From Piper betle (lineage: Eukaryota > Streptophyta > Magnoliopsida > Piperales > Piperaceae), in the NCBI GenBank assembly GCA_033002965.1, contig JAURVB010014527.1:1-64000 (forward strand): a DNA stretch of 64,000 bases. Direction: 5' to 3'. A program made the position numbers and the translations under genes. Numbering within the stretch: the first letter of the stretch is position 1; the number at the start of each line of letters is the position of its first letter. Below, piece after piece: positions 42,521 to 55,139 of the stretch. Below the pieces are notes generated by a model. The model did no database searches. It was not told where the DNA came from and saw only the letters and a list, made by a program, of their open reading frames with translations.

Positions 42521-45500
42521 TACCATGTAGTATATGTCAATCACAACAAACTTTAGATCAGTGAAATGATTGTTTTATTTTTAAGGGATTCTGATCACGC
42601 TGTATTTTGAGTTCTTTACATTCGGAAAAAACATAGAGGTTTACGGGATTGTTTAGTATAACGTATATATAGACATGTGCTTGAAAGGATATTAAAGGTG
42701 ACTGCCAATAATTACTTGGCCTTTGTGCTTAGGGCAAAGAGATATATAAAAGAAAAGAAAGGACTTAATATATACTGATAGTCCTAAGGGACCAAAAAAA
42801 AAAAAATGCAGAGAGAGGTATCGGTAGACCGGTCAGTTCAAGATATTATTGGGTTTATAGCTTAATGACTCCTAAGTAGATGCCCTTATAAAAAGTTCAG
42901 TAGAAATATATAATACTTTTCTTTTAAATTAAGGTCATCTCTCATTTAAAAGTTTAATATTTAGTTATTTTTTGGAATAATGACATCCGTTAGTAACATT
43001 TTTTTTAATATGATATATATAGGTCTTGTATTCTTGAGTCAACTTTAGTGAGAGGATAAATAAACACAATATGCACTTGAGCTTAGTGCAATATTTTCTT
43101 TCATACTTTTATTTATATTTGATGAATTTTTATATTTATTTTAGTAAAGTTTTCTATTTTTAAGACATCAAAAGGGTTGTTTCAATCTATATAATTAATA
43201 TAGTTTAACAAATTAACAACTTTTAGATATAATTCGACTCGATCCAATCATAATATTTTTGATTTAATTTTTCAAATAAACCAAAATCAAGGTGTTATGG
43301 TCTAAGTTTTCACTTTTAACCACTCCTCCCACCAACCCACCTATTCCTGACACTTCCACTCTCATTATTGTTCCTTCTTCTCCATGCCTTGTACACTTAT
43401 TCCTCCTCCCCGTTCCCCCTCCTACATTACCCTCTCCTTTGCCCACCTCATCCTCTTCTTTTCCAAAACCAACAAAGCTAATCATTACCACCTCATCCTT
43501 CGCCTACCTAGTAGGGTGTGGGTATGATAACGAGTACCACTCTACTGTGTGTATGTCTCACTTTATAGTGTATTGGCACAATATTTAGCTACATTTCATC
43601 ACAATTGATGACTCTCAGACGTGTCGACTGCTATTTTATATGTACGTCCCACTTCTGCCACTTTTCATAATAACATTTCAAAGCCTTAATTTTTATATTC
43701 GTTGTATAGTGTTGTCTCCCTGTTGTCATCCACACTGAATTTGGAATTCAAAAAATAATCTACACCATCGACATTCAATCTAGGCCAGGCCAAGGCCCGT
43801 CATCTATCTAAGTATTACCCATTGAACTCGTCTGATTTGTTTGAAACAAAAAATATTAAGTCAGGACCAAACTGAGTTCTGTATAAAAGCCCGACAATGC
43901 TGGCCCAACCCGAAGGGTAAATAAGACAAAAAAGTTGCCGAGGTCTCCTATTTGAAGTTGAAATGGGCCTTGTCACTGATGTAATGAATGGGCCGCTTTA
44001 TGTCCCCGAACACTAATTTGTGCCCTTTTCACTTGTCATGTCTGATGTAATTGGATAAATTGTTTTTACTTTTTTAATGTATTTATTTGGAAAAAAAACT
44101 AAAATACGAAATCTTAACCCGTATATTTGAAGGTACAACAAATGGGCATAGCCAAATACTTATCGCTCTAGGAAAAGGGTTAATTTGGAATAAAAGAGTG
44201 AAGTCAATGAATGGATATGAGAGGAAAAGGAAGAAAATGGATTGATATGATATTGGCAGTTAAAAAAATGTTGGAAAAAATTAGTATTAGTTGGTACTCC
44301 AGTGTCAAGATATTTAATGTGAATTTTTGAATTATCAGAATAGTTGGATGATGAGAATAATTTTTTCTAACTCATAAAAATTTAACAAATGATCTAAATA
44401 AATGGCTAAATCTATATATCGATGATATTATTATATCAGTTATTGTTGGTACCAAGCAATCTCGGGAATATTTGTAATGCCCTCATTATGAGGAAAAGAC
44501 ATCAGATTTTGGAAATTGGCACTTCCATCTGCTTAATTGTAAAATGCTATGAAGTTAAAGGATGAAAATCCACTATTAATGTGAAGGGCATTCATATGAT
44601 GAAATTCTTTAAGATAAATTTAGTGATTTAATAATAAAATTTTCACATCTACCTAGATTTTTTGTTGCAATATTTTATCTTTGCAATTCTAATTATGTTA
44701 ATGAAATTAGAGAAATGACCATAAACAACTATATATAAAAGGCCAGCAACAACACCCAACATAAAAATCTTATTATGCATAGCCATGAAATATATATGAG
44801 GAGAATATATAGAAGATCTCTTAAATTAGACTCATATATAATACTTATTGGAATAAAATCTAATATATAATTAATAAGGATTATAAATCTTTAATACAAT
44901 TATATATCTTGAAAATATGACTGGAGCCCATCAATCTAAACTTCGATGAAATTATTACAAATCAAACCTTGAATAAACTGGATGGTGGCTGGTCTAGATA
45001 TAAGAGGTAGGATGGGCCCATGGTCAAGGAAAGAAATTTCAACAATAGAGTTTTACAAAGAGAGGTGGACTGTGAAATTCTTTAAATTAATCTCATATAT
45101 ATATCTGATATTTATTGGGATAAAATATTTTATATTAACTAGGCTGTACTTATAAATTTTTAATTTTGGATAATCATTTTGAAGATCAGATAGATAATTT
45201 AGTCCATCTTACAAGTTGCCATGATACCTAAATATTTTTGACTTTGATTGGGATGACTTGTGATATAAATATATGTAGTCGACGTAGGAAACGTATAATT
45301 AATGTGCATGAGATAAGTTGTAAATATTTATATGTAGACGACTTTTGTTATGATAATAACTTGATAATTTACATGATATAGTCGATGAAACGTAAGGCTT
45401 TTGATTCATATATATACTGTAATCAAGAGCAAGAGTGTGGGCAAAAGAATTTCTTGTAAGTACATATTTTACAGGGCTACAAGATGTTTCCCGACTCAGA

Positions 45501-45589
45501 TGTTTGTTGAGTATGTTGCAAGGAATCAATCATCTGAGCTTGCGAAATGAATCTGCCATTAATTTTTCATTGAACTCAAAATTAACGTA
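42521..45589. other. intergenic, no gene seen
   Basis: AT-rich; no family recognised on either strand. Confidence 0.55.
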
Positions 45590-46893
45590 TCAGTTCACAT
45601 TGACGATCTTGAAGGAAGGGTGACGAAGGCCGAGCTCGTCCTCCCTCGCCCCTGGCTTATCCGTCTCATTCCCCGTCCTCTTCAATCTCCCACTCCCCAA
45701 CGACTTGTGCATGTACCCATACATCTGAACTATCTGATTATCCCCGAAGTTGAAGGCCCTCTCCATCTGCTTCAAGCACCGCTCCGCAGAGTAGTCCACC
45801 CCAAACTTCCCACACGGCTTGCACCCGACAAAGTGCGTCACCAGCGGCCATCGATTGTCACCCAGTCCCGGGTGGTACTTCTCCATCATCTCCTCGTATC
45901 TGTCCACCACCATCCCCCAAAACCCATGCAAGCTGTATTGGTTCTCCAAGTACACCCTGCTCGCCCACTTCTCCTTCTGGGTAGTGAGGAGGTATACCAT
46001 GGCGGATTGGTCGTCGCCGTCGAACTCAGGCCGGTCAGGCAGGTGTTTGGCAAGCAGCTTGCCGGCGTCTTCGCGGACCTTGCCTTTGGGTCCCATAGAC
46101 GCCCAGACGTCGAGGAGGTCGAGCGTCCATTGGCAGTTCCGGATGAAGAAGATGCCGGCGTTTAGACCAATCCAACTGCGTTGCTCGTACACCTCTTTGT
46201 GCCGACCATCCATGACGAGGTTGTGGTTGGCGTAGCGCTCCCATGGGACCTCGAAGGCCATGTCGGTGAACATGGCATCGGAGTCCATCCACCAGATGAA
46301 CTCTACCTCTGGGTGGGCGAGGAAGAGGGTGCGGATCAACGGTATCTTGGCCCAGAAGCTGTTCATCTCGTCGTCGAGGATGGCGAGGTTGTAGAAGATC
46401 GCGTGGCCGTGGATACGGCAGTAGTCGATCTTGTTCTTGATGGATTTGAGCAGGAAGTGGTCGCCCGCCGGGTTCTCGCATGGCTTGGGGGACGTCCCTG
46501 TTACAAGCAGCACTCTCGGCTTGCCCGGGGCGACGAAGTTTGGGAATTCCGGGTGGGATCGCAACCATTGTGAGCGTTGCTCGTCCCAATCCGTGATCTT
46601 TGGTCCCAAGCTATACGGTTCTTTGGGAGCCCTCTTCCTAAAAACTTCATCATCCCCACCTCGTCTCCTGCGTCATCCTCCACAATGTCCTCCATCGTAA
46701 TCATCGGTGCTCGTGGGCGATCTTCGGCGGAGGTGTAGGACTCGAGGAGGAGGCGGTGGGGTTGATTGTAGTGGTCGTCGGCTTCGGGGTTCTCCATGAT
46801 ACTACAGATGATAAGGAGAATAAGGAAGAGGAAGAAAAATGTGAGCGTGAAGTGTTGAGCCCCCGCCTGCTGCCCCATGCAACGTCGTCCCAT
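45590..46893 (-). CDS. GT34 xyloglucan 6-xylosyltransferase-like (XXT), frameshifted in stem
   Basis: Single-exon gene. N-terminal part (46893 to about 46660): short cytoplasmic end, signal anchor (FTLTFFFLFLILLIICSIM), acidic stem. Catalytic part (about 46650-45590): YSLGPKITDWDEQRSQW, RVLLVTGTSPKPCENPAGDH, SIKNKIDYCRIHGHAIFY, the metal-binding WWMDSDAMFTD, HFVGCKPCGKFG, FNFGDNQI. The C-terminus KSLGSGRLKRTGNETDKPG resembles the XXT1/2 branch. XXTs add xylose to the glucan backbone of xyloglucan in the Golgi. The two parts are in different frames: the shift lies at about 46655-46663 in a G-rich stretch, where one extra base would join the acidic stem to DDEVFRKRAPKEPYSLG. No ATG opens the catalytic frame near its start. 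Either a real one-base deletion (pseudogene) or a homopolymer sequencing error. Confidence 0.87.
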
Positions 46894-48207
46894 TGCAGCT
46901 TCCTCTCTAATCTAAGTCTTTGACAATTTCCTTTCCTACTCAGAGAAGGCCACCAACCAGATTGTGAGTGAAGAGACGTGGGTTTGGATTGAATTTGAAT
47001 GAAGGCAAGAAGAACGTGAATTGGAGACATGGACAGCATGATCCTTTTTTTTTCATTTTCCTCTCTGTTCTCATATACGTTAAATGGAATGATTGGAATT
47101 GAAACTTCGTCTCTTTCTTTGGAAATGGACGAAAGCAACTAAGAACACAAAGTTTTTGGTCAAACAATTTTTGTGCTTTGTTGGCCAAGTAATTGGGACG
47201 TGGGAGGCATAACTCGGTGATCACTTCTTTGGAAAGAACATAAAAACGATGGCTTACGACTTACGCGAGAAACGTAGACTCCTCATTTCACAAAATCAGA
47301 TAGTTATGCTCGTGTACAAGCCACGATGATGAGGCGTAACAAGATTGACACGAACTGGGCATAGGGGTTGCACTAAATGCGATCTATATTAAAGTTTGAC
47401 TCAATTTTATAGATGATTTGCCTTAACCCACGTGAGGCCCGGACAAAGGATTCGAAATAAAAAGTATGAACAGATTTTTTGTTGGTGAAGAAAATTATCA
47501 ACATGATGAGAATCGGTTTGATTTTGAATTTTAAAAATTATTTTATACTTTCCTTTAATACTTCTATCTTTTACATTGATGCATGAATTAATCTATGAAA
47601 TCAATGTAACAGTAAAAACTCATTTGTTTTATCGAAGCTAGTTATTGTGATATACCGAGAGTCTTTACCTACCTTTATAGATAGAAGGTGTATGAGTCAT
47701 GAAAACTACAAGAGTTACCTGTTTTCTTGTGGTCGTGACTATGTGTTTTGCCAACTAATTTTGAGACGAAAGATATTGCCTCCCATGTTATTATACTCGT
47801 GTAGGGAGAAGAATCTGTAAATTCCTCAAAATAATTAGCCATTAAGAATTATTAGTGTAGGGTGTGGCTATATTGCTTTGAATAAAGTGTCCACAATAAC
47901 GTGCCTCGGATTATTCTGATTTCAAGTGAATATTTTTCATTATTGATTCATGCTTAGTTTTGTCATTTTGAGGTTTGCAATTTCAATAACCTTCTGCTCT
48001 AATATTTCCAACAGAATCAAGGACCAGTGGAAATATACAATCAAAGTAAGAACTTCATTAATGGGATTGTGTAAATAGATGGCAACGGTAATTTAAATGG
48101 TTAAGAGTTTGAAAAATGCAATGGTGATGACCCGCATAGTTCACTCAACATGGCTTTAATTCGTACGTTGGGCTAGAGTTTTCAAATGTGATGAGGCTTT
48201 ATGACAA
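46894..48207. other. XXT promoter side and spacer
   Basis: Upstream region of the minus-strand XXT gene, then AT-rich sequence. No further gene recognised. Confidence 0.55.
48199..48207. repeat. left 9-bp target-site duplication
   Basis: TTATGACAA, repeated exactly at 50890-50898. Confidence 0.65.
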
Positions 48208-50889
48208 GAGGACAGGGAGCCTGCACAGGCTCCTTACATGTGCTTGAATTTATTTGGAGCTGTTGATGTGCTTGAATTTGTTTCGAGCCGTTGATCCAAC
48301 GGTTCGAAACAAATTCCACGGCTCGAAACAAATTCCAGCACCCTTCACCCTCTCCCTGAGCACAGGCAGGGGGATCACGACTACCGGCGGGCCAGCCTCC
48401 CCGGCCTCCTGTCGCCCCTAGAGGAGCTCCACCGCGGCCCCCCACCCGCCACCATGGTCCCCCTCCTCCCCCGCCCTGGGACGAGCTCCGCCGCCCGCCC
48501 CAGTTCCCGCCCCGTCTCATCCCGCCCCCGGCCGCCCGTGTCGGCCCCACCCTGTGCCATCTCCCCAAGCTGCCCCATTTCCCCCACCTGGGTGGGGGGA
48601 GCGGCAGCCGCAGCTACGGGGGGAGAATGCTGCCCCTCCCGCCCCTCCGCCTCCCGATTCACCCCTGCCCATTTCGCCCCCGTCCCGCTCCGTCTCCCCC
48701 GCCCCCACCCCCACTGGCAGCCGCTGCCCCACCCTCGCGATCCCCCACCGACCCCAACGGGCAGCCGGCGGCGAGTTCACCGGCGGTGGGGTGGGGCGGC
48801 AAACAGGGAAAAAAATAGGGGAGGGTAGTTTCGTAATAAAAAATTGACCCGATCCCGACTCGAGTAAATATTACGAAATAAATTTTAAAAAATAAAATAA
48901 TTTTGTAATAAAAACTTGGCTCGATCCCGACTCGAGTTAATATTATGAAATAAATTTAAAAAAAATAAAATAATTTTATAATAAAAACTTGATTCGATCC
49001 CAACTCAAGTCAATATTACGAAATAAATTTTTTTTTAAAAATAAAATAATTTCATAATAATTTTTTTAAAAAAATAAAAACTTTACTCGATCCTGACTCG
49101 AGTCAATATTACGAAATAAATTTTAAAAAAATAAAATAATTTTGTAATAAAAACTTGAGTCAATCCTCACTCAAGTCAATTATTATGAAATTATTTTATT
49201 TTTTAAAAAATTATTTCATAAAATTGACTCGAGTGAGGATCGAGCCAAGTTTTTATTATGAAATTATTTTATTTTTTAAAAATTTATTTCATAAAATTGA
49301 TTTGATCCTCACTCACTCAAGTTAATTTTATGAAATAAATTTTAAAAAATAAAATAACTTCATAATAAAAACTTGAATCAATCCTAACTCAAGTCAATTT
49401 TATGAAATAATTTTTTTAAAAAATAAAATAATTTTATAAAATTGACTTGAGTGAGGATCGAGTTAAATTTTTATTACAAAATTATTTTATATTTTTAAAA
49501 TTTATTTTGTAATATTAACTCGAGTTAGGATCGAGTAAAATTTTTATTTTTTAAAAAAAATATTATAAAATTATTTTATTATGAAATTATTTTATTTTTT
49601 TAAGAAAATTATTTTATAAAATTAACTCGAGTGAAGATTGAGTTAAGTTTTTATTATGAAATTATTTTATTTTTTTAAAATTTATTTCATAAAATTGACT
49701 TGAGGACCGGGTCAAATTTTTATTACAAAACTACCCTCCCCTGTTTTTTTCCCCTGTTTGCCACCTCACCCAACTGTCGGCGACCTCGCCGCCGGCCACC
49801 CGTTGGGGCGGCTGCTGCGAGTGGGGGCGGGGGCGGGGGAGACGGAGCAAGGCGGGGGCGAATCGGGCGGCGGTGGGGGAGGGGGGTGGGTGTTGGAACA
49901 GGGCTAGGGGGTGGCGTTCTCCGCCCCTAGCCGCAGCTGCCGCTCCCCCACCCATGTGGGGGAAATGGCGAGGGGAGATGGCGCGGGGAGGGGGAGACAC
50001 GGGCGGCGGGGGGCAAGATGAGACGGGGCGGGGGCGGGCGGCGGAGCTCGTCTCGGGGAGGGGAGGGACCACGGTGGCGAGAGGGGGGCCGCGGGAGGCA
50101 CGCGGAGGCTGGCCCGCCGGTGGTTGCGGGGCGCCGGGAAGCTCGAACATTGGGAGAGGAGAGGAGGGTGAAGGGAGGGGAATGGTTTCCGCCCCTGCCC
50201 CACACCGCCGCCGACCCCGCCTCACCCAGGCACCGCCCCGGCCGCCACCCTGCTCACCCCTTCCGCCCCTGCCCCACCCCGTCGCTGCCCCGTCACACTC
50301 GCCCCACCTCACCACAGCACCGCCCCGGCTGCCCCCCCAGCTCACCCCTTCAGCCCCTACCCCACCCCGTCGTCACCCCGGCCGCGGCGATGCCCCCCCC
50401 CCTGCTCACCCCATCCGCCCCCGCCCCACCCCGTCGCCTCCCCGGCCACCCCTGACCCACCCTCGTCACCCGTCGCGCCCCGTCGCGCTCACCCCGTCTC
50501 ACCACAGCGCCGCCCAGGCTGCCACCTCCGGCTCACCCCTTCCGCCCCCGCCCCACCCTGTCGCTGCCCTGCCTCACCCTGGCACCACCCCGGCCCCCCC
50601 CCCGGTCACCCCTTCCGCCCCCGCCCCACCCTCCAGCCGCCCCGTCGCACTCACCCCGTCTGCGCCCCACCCAGCCGCCGACCCCGCCGCCTCACCCCGA
50701 CGCCGCCCCGGCCACCCTCCACCGCCCCCTGCCTCACCCCGGCAGAGTCCCCCGCGTCACCCCGCCGGCCCGCTTCCCGTCGGGAAACAAAGGGAGGCTC
50801 CCTCTGTTTTTTTTCAGCCGTTGGATTGAATCCAACGGCTGAAAAAAATTGCAGCACAGGCAAGCTGCGCAAAACAGAAACCTTTTTCC
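48208..50889. mobile_element. large foldback (Mutator-like?) transposon with GC arms and AT core
   Basis: Flanked by the 9-bp direct repeat TTATGACAA (48199-48207 and 50890-50898), the duplication length typical of Mutator-like elements. The left arm (about 48360-49200) is the inverted complement of the right arm (about 49210-50200). Matching landmarks include CAAACAGGGAAAAAAATAGGGGAGGGTAGT against its complement near 49725-49760, and the GGGAGCGGCAGC block at about 48597 against about 49935. Near each end is a short palindrome around GCCGTTG(G)AT...ATCCAACGG. The right side has an extra C-rich tandem region (about 50200-50780). No transposase. The long open frames on both strands reflect GC content. 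Confidence 0.72.
48840..49735. repeat. AT-rich core array of the foldback element
   Basis: About 10-12 units of roughly 65-70 bp, each with TCGATCC(C/T)(G/C)ACTC(G/A)AGT followed by ATTA(T/C)GAAATAAATTTTAAAAAATA. Units run mostly in one orientation left of about 49200 and mostly inverted to the right, with some alternation. Confidence 0.8.
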
Positions 50890-50898
50890 TTATGACAA
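50890..50898. repeat. right 9-bp target-site duplication
   Basis: TTATGACAA, partner of 48199-48207. Confidence 0.65.
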
Positions 50899-51129
50899 TA
50901 CATATGCAGAAAGTTGTGGGTTTGGAATCTGAAAAGACTCTGTCTAATTGTTTAAGGCCTAGAATGTTATTGTTAGAAAGGTTTTTGTATAGTGATAGAC
51001 AAAGAACAAAAAGAGTTATTATTCTTTGTATTTTATATTAAGTTTGTGTTATATTTCGAGTAATTTTTATTTTAATTTTATTAGTTTAAAAATTTATAAG
51101 ATATTATTAATAATGAAAGAAATTATTGT

Positions 51130-52357
51130 AATTTTGGTGTAAAAATGCTAATTAATGTCGTTCTAGCAGTGTATAAGAGTTAGAAGATGATCTGGAATGA
51201 ATTCGGGGTGAAATTAGACCAAAAAGCATTACTTTGAAATTATAACTGAGAGCAGAGTGCTCGAGCGCTGGGAGTCAATGTGCTCGAGCGTTGGCCTTTG
51301 TGTTAAGAAAATGTTATGGCCGAGAGCCAAGCGCTCGAGATCTTGAATTTAGAGTGCTTGAGCGCTGGCGGCAAAAAACTGATATTTCTTATATTTCTAG
51401 AAATCATGGGGGACCCCACTTGAAATATTTGGGTGGATCCTTTATAAACTTAATTAGGATTTTTACTAAAGGAGAATGAACAACACTGGACGGCGAAGTG
51501 ATGACACAAAAGATAAGAAGGAATGACAGAGAAGTTGGATTAGAAGAAGAAGACGCTTTCTCAAAAGAGTTTTTCTTTATTTTGATTTAGTTTTCTTTGT
51601 ACTTAAATGATGTCTTTCATATCACATATAAATTTCTTGAGTTTAATCGCATATTTTATGAAGTAAATTTTTTTCTAGGATTTCAATGGCACATAGTGCA
51701 TGGATTAATAAAAGTTATTAATTTTTATATATGTGATTGTGATGTTGGATCATCTATTTTATTCTATTGTTAATGCTATCATTAGCGTAACCACCTATTA
51801 TTAGATCTAGAGATTTGATCTTGTCTAGATATAGAAAGATTAATTTATCAGTTAATAAAATAGCCTTTGTTCATATGTTTTGGGTGATTCACATGTGAGA
51901 TAGAAATATACTCATATATCTTGGGTAACCGTTAAGGGTAAAACTTAAAGTATCATTTTGCATACAAATTTCATAGAGATATAAGAGTTGGGTACAAGTG
52001 ACAAGTTTATGGTGAATCAAGAGATGTCATAAATAATCAATTCTTGTGGTTAATAATCCAAATGTACAATTCATAGGTAGAAGTTATAACTTTAATCATA
52101 TAGAGCACTATGTGAAATTGAAAATCCTAGGTTTGTCACTTTGAAGTTAATATTTGATTTAAATATTGCATTTTAGATTAGTTTAGCCTTAATCCATAAT
52201 TTAATCACTCTTTGAACCCATTTCTATTTAAGTATGATTAATTAAATTAGTTTTGGTAATTAAAAACTTCTACTACTAATTCCTCGTGGGATGATACTTT
52301 CTTATCACTTTTATTATTTGATTCGGCACGTGCAGTTGTGTTATAATTTCTACATCA
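51130..52357 (+). repeat. 5' LTR of the Athila-type element (start uncertain)
   Basis: Ends just before the PBS. Contains three to four copies of a GTGCTCGAGCGCTGG phrase (51259-51370) and the CCTCGTGGGATGATACTTTC...GGCACGTGCA stretch expected near the end of Athila LTRs. Confidence 0.6.
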
Positions 52358-52363
52358 AGTTTT

Positions 52364-52381
52364 TGGTGCTGTTGCCGAGGA
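52364..52381 (+). other. primer binding site, tRNA-Asp type, decayed
   Basis: TGGTGCTGTTGCCGAGGA differs at a few positions from the TGGCGCCGTTGCCGGGGA site common in Athila/Tat elements. Confidence 0.65.
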
Positions 52382-52581
52382 ATTAAGCTAGAATTTGATT
52401 TTATTGAAATTAGTTTGATTGTTTGCTTAAATTGTTCTCATCTCTTCTTTAGTTTTTTTCTTTATTATTCAATTAGGTATTGTGTAGTTCATGCAAGGAG
52501 AAGGTACTTAGGATTTAGAGCAACCCAAAGATCGAGAGAACTCGTCGGCTACTATGCCAATAAGCTAGAGTTTGTAGAGGA

Positions 52582-53970
52582 ATGGAGGCAGGGCAAAGGA
52601 ATAATAATCTTCCATCGGCAACCAATGATGATGGCACAAAATCTCTAGAAGAGTTTGCTCTTCCTATTTTAGACATATTACATTCAAGTATTCTCAAGCC
52701 ATTGATTGAAACAAATAGCTTTGAGTTGAAACCAGTGATATTCCAAATGCTACAAACAGTGGGACAATTTGCAGAACTGGCACATGAATATCCTCATACT
52801 CACCTGCTCAATTTTATTGCTATTTGTGATTCATTTAAAATGAATCAAGTGTCTGAGGAAGCTATCCGACTTCGATTATTTCTATATTCTTTAGCCGGAA
52901 ATGCAAGATTATGGTTGAATTCATAGGCGCCTAATTCTATCACCACTTGGGACGAATTAGCGACAATGTTTTTGCTTAAATACTTTCCACTGTCTAAAAT
53001 TATCAATTTTCGTAACGATATTACTTCTTTTGTGTAGCTGGATAACAAATCGCTTTATGATGCATAGGAGAGGTTCAAGGATTTACTAAGGAAGTGTCCA
53101 TACCATGGAGTTCCCTTGTGGGTTCAAATTCAAACATTTTACAATGGACTCCATGGACAAACTAAATCCATTGTAGATGTTGCTGCCACTGGATCCCTCA
53201 TGAGCAAATCATATAGAGAAGCTAATGACATATTGGAAAAGCTGGCATCTAACCACTATTAGATGGGGTAGGATAGAGTAATGAGGAAGAAGAGTGGAGG
53301 TTTTCACGAATTGGACACATTAAGTGCTTTGTCTGCACAAGTGGCTGCTCTGTCAAAACATATGCAATCTTTAGGGATGAACTCTAATGTGAATTCAGTG
53401 AACATAATAGCAACTAAGTGTGAGTGGTGTGGTGAAGGACATCCTATTGTGCATTGTGTTAACAATTCTGAATCAGTAAATTTTGTTGGAAGCTATACCA
53501 GACAACAAAACAATCCTTATTCCAATACTTACAATCCAAGATGGAGGAATCATACAAACTTTGCATGTAGAGGCAACCAAGCCTCAACGTTAGGTCCACA
53601 ACAACAAGCTCCTCCAGGTTTTCAGCACAATAGAGTACAACCTTAGGAAAAGAAACCAACTTTGGAAGCAATGTTCATGCAATTTATGCAAAGTCAACAG
53701 GTTTCTATGAGGAATTTGGAAACTCAAATGGGTCAGATTGCTAGTGTATTGTGTAATAGGCCACAAGGTGGACTCCCTAGTGATACTCAAAATCCTAGGG
53801 AAGAGGGTAAAGAATATAAAGTCATTACATTGAGAAACGGTAAGAAATTGGAAAATCCTCACAATCAAAAGACACCAATTCCCATGGCTAACCCGGACGC
53901 GGTTGAACGAAATGTAGGAAACAAGGATGAATTGGTAAAAATCCCATCACCTAAGGGTTCATTTTGATCA
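52582..53970 (+). pseudogene. Athila-type Gag, interrupted by stops
   Basis: Blocks: FELKPVIFQMLQTVGQFAE, EEAIRLRLFLYSLAGNARLW, SITTWDELATMFLLKYFP, ERFKDLLRKCPYHGVP, then a zinc knuckle CEWCGEGHPIVHC near 53420-53457. Stops at 52924, 53035, 53065, 53260, 53269 and 53644 interrupt one reading frame. Confidence 0.85.
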
Positions 53971-53976
53971 ACATAA

Positions 53977-54610
53977 TTGGTTCTCAAGAGTTCCATACCG
54001 TCAGAGATTACAAAAAGTAAACCAGACAACAAATTTCAGCAATTCTTGGAGATGTTTAAAAAGCTATCTATAAGTATCCCATTTGCTGAAGCGCTAGAGA
54101 AGATGCCAAGCTATGCTAAATTTATGAAGCGAATATTATCTAAGAAGAGAACGTTGGAGGATTTTGAAACAATTGCCCTTAATGAAGAGTGTAGTGCTGT
54201 ATTATAAAGGAAGCTTTCACCAAAGCTCAAAGTCCCAGGGCAGTTTATTATTCCTTGTGCCATACACCCACATTTTTGTTGCCAAATATTATGTGACTTA
54301 GGTGCAAACATTAATTTAATGTCTCTTTTTATATACAAAAAGTTGGGTTTGGAGGGGTTAAAACACAACATGATTAATCTGTAATTGGCTGACTGCTCCT
54401 ATATTTTTTCAGAAGGGGAGATTGAAAATATACTTGTTAAGGTGGATAAATTTATATTTCTAGCCGATTTTGGGATTGTGGATATGGAAGAAGAGTCAAA
54501 TGTACCTATTATAGTCGGTAAGCCTTTTCTTGCCACTGGGAGGACATTAATTGATGTAGCAGCTGGTGAATTGATACTGAGAGTTGATAATGAAGAAGTA
54601 GTCTTTTAAT
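53977..54610 (+). pseudogene. gypsy protease region, interrupted
   Basis: The retropepsin-like CDLGANINLMS lies near 54292-54325, followed by VPIIVGKPFLATGRTLIDV. Stops at 54205 and 54382. Confidence 0.8.
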
Positions 54611-55139
54611 ATTTTTAAGGCTATGCAATATTTGGAATTGGTAGATGATTATTTTTATATTGATGCAATCCACTCACCTTACTTAGTTATGCTCGAGGAA
54701 ATGTATCTCATTGACCCTTTAGCAGCCACATTAGTTTCTGATGATGATGATTCTGGTGATGCTGAGAAAGGGGAGTATTTGCACCTACAAAATTCTACTC
54801 CAGCATTCACTCAAGGTCAAGATAAATTTGAATCTTTGGAGTTGCAGCCTTCAATATCGATGAGGATTAAGCCTTCCATTGAAGTCCCACCAACCTTGGA
54901 GTTGAAACAACTTCCATCCTATTTGAGGTATGCATTTCTAGACCTTTTAACACTCTACCGGTTATTATTTTGTCAACTTTAACTAGTATGCAGGAAGATA
55001 AGTTGTTGAGAATATTGCGAGAGCATAAACTGGCTATAGGATGGATTATTGCTGACATTTGTGGTATAAGTCATTCCTTTTGTATGCATAAAATCATTCT
55101 TAAAGATGGATATAAACCCTTAGTTGAACATTAGCGGTG

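Noticed and set aside
43264..43588. Pro/Ser/Thr-rich frame on plus and Gly-rich frame on minus
   Set aside because: Low-complexity CT-rich sequence; complementary frames on both strands and no splice or domain evidence.
45620..46589. Several long open frames antisense or out of frame with the XXT-like gene
   Set aside because: Shadows of the GC-biased GT34 coding sequence; the GT34 frame alone carries conserved motifs.
48182..48847. Overlapping open frames in the left GC-rich arm
   Set aside because: Same composition effect; no conserved domain and mirrored in the other arm.
49731..50829. Long proline/arginine/glycine-rich open frames on both strands (up to about 318 codons)
   Set aside because: They lie in the GC-rich arms of the foldback element, overlap on both strands in several frames, and show only low-complexity composition expected from GC-rich repeats.
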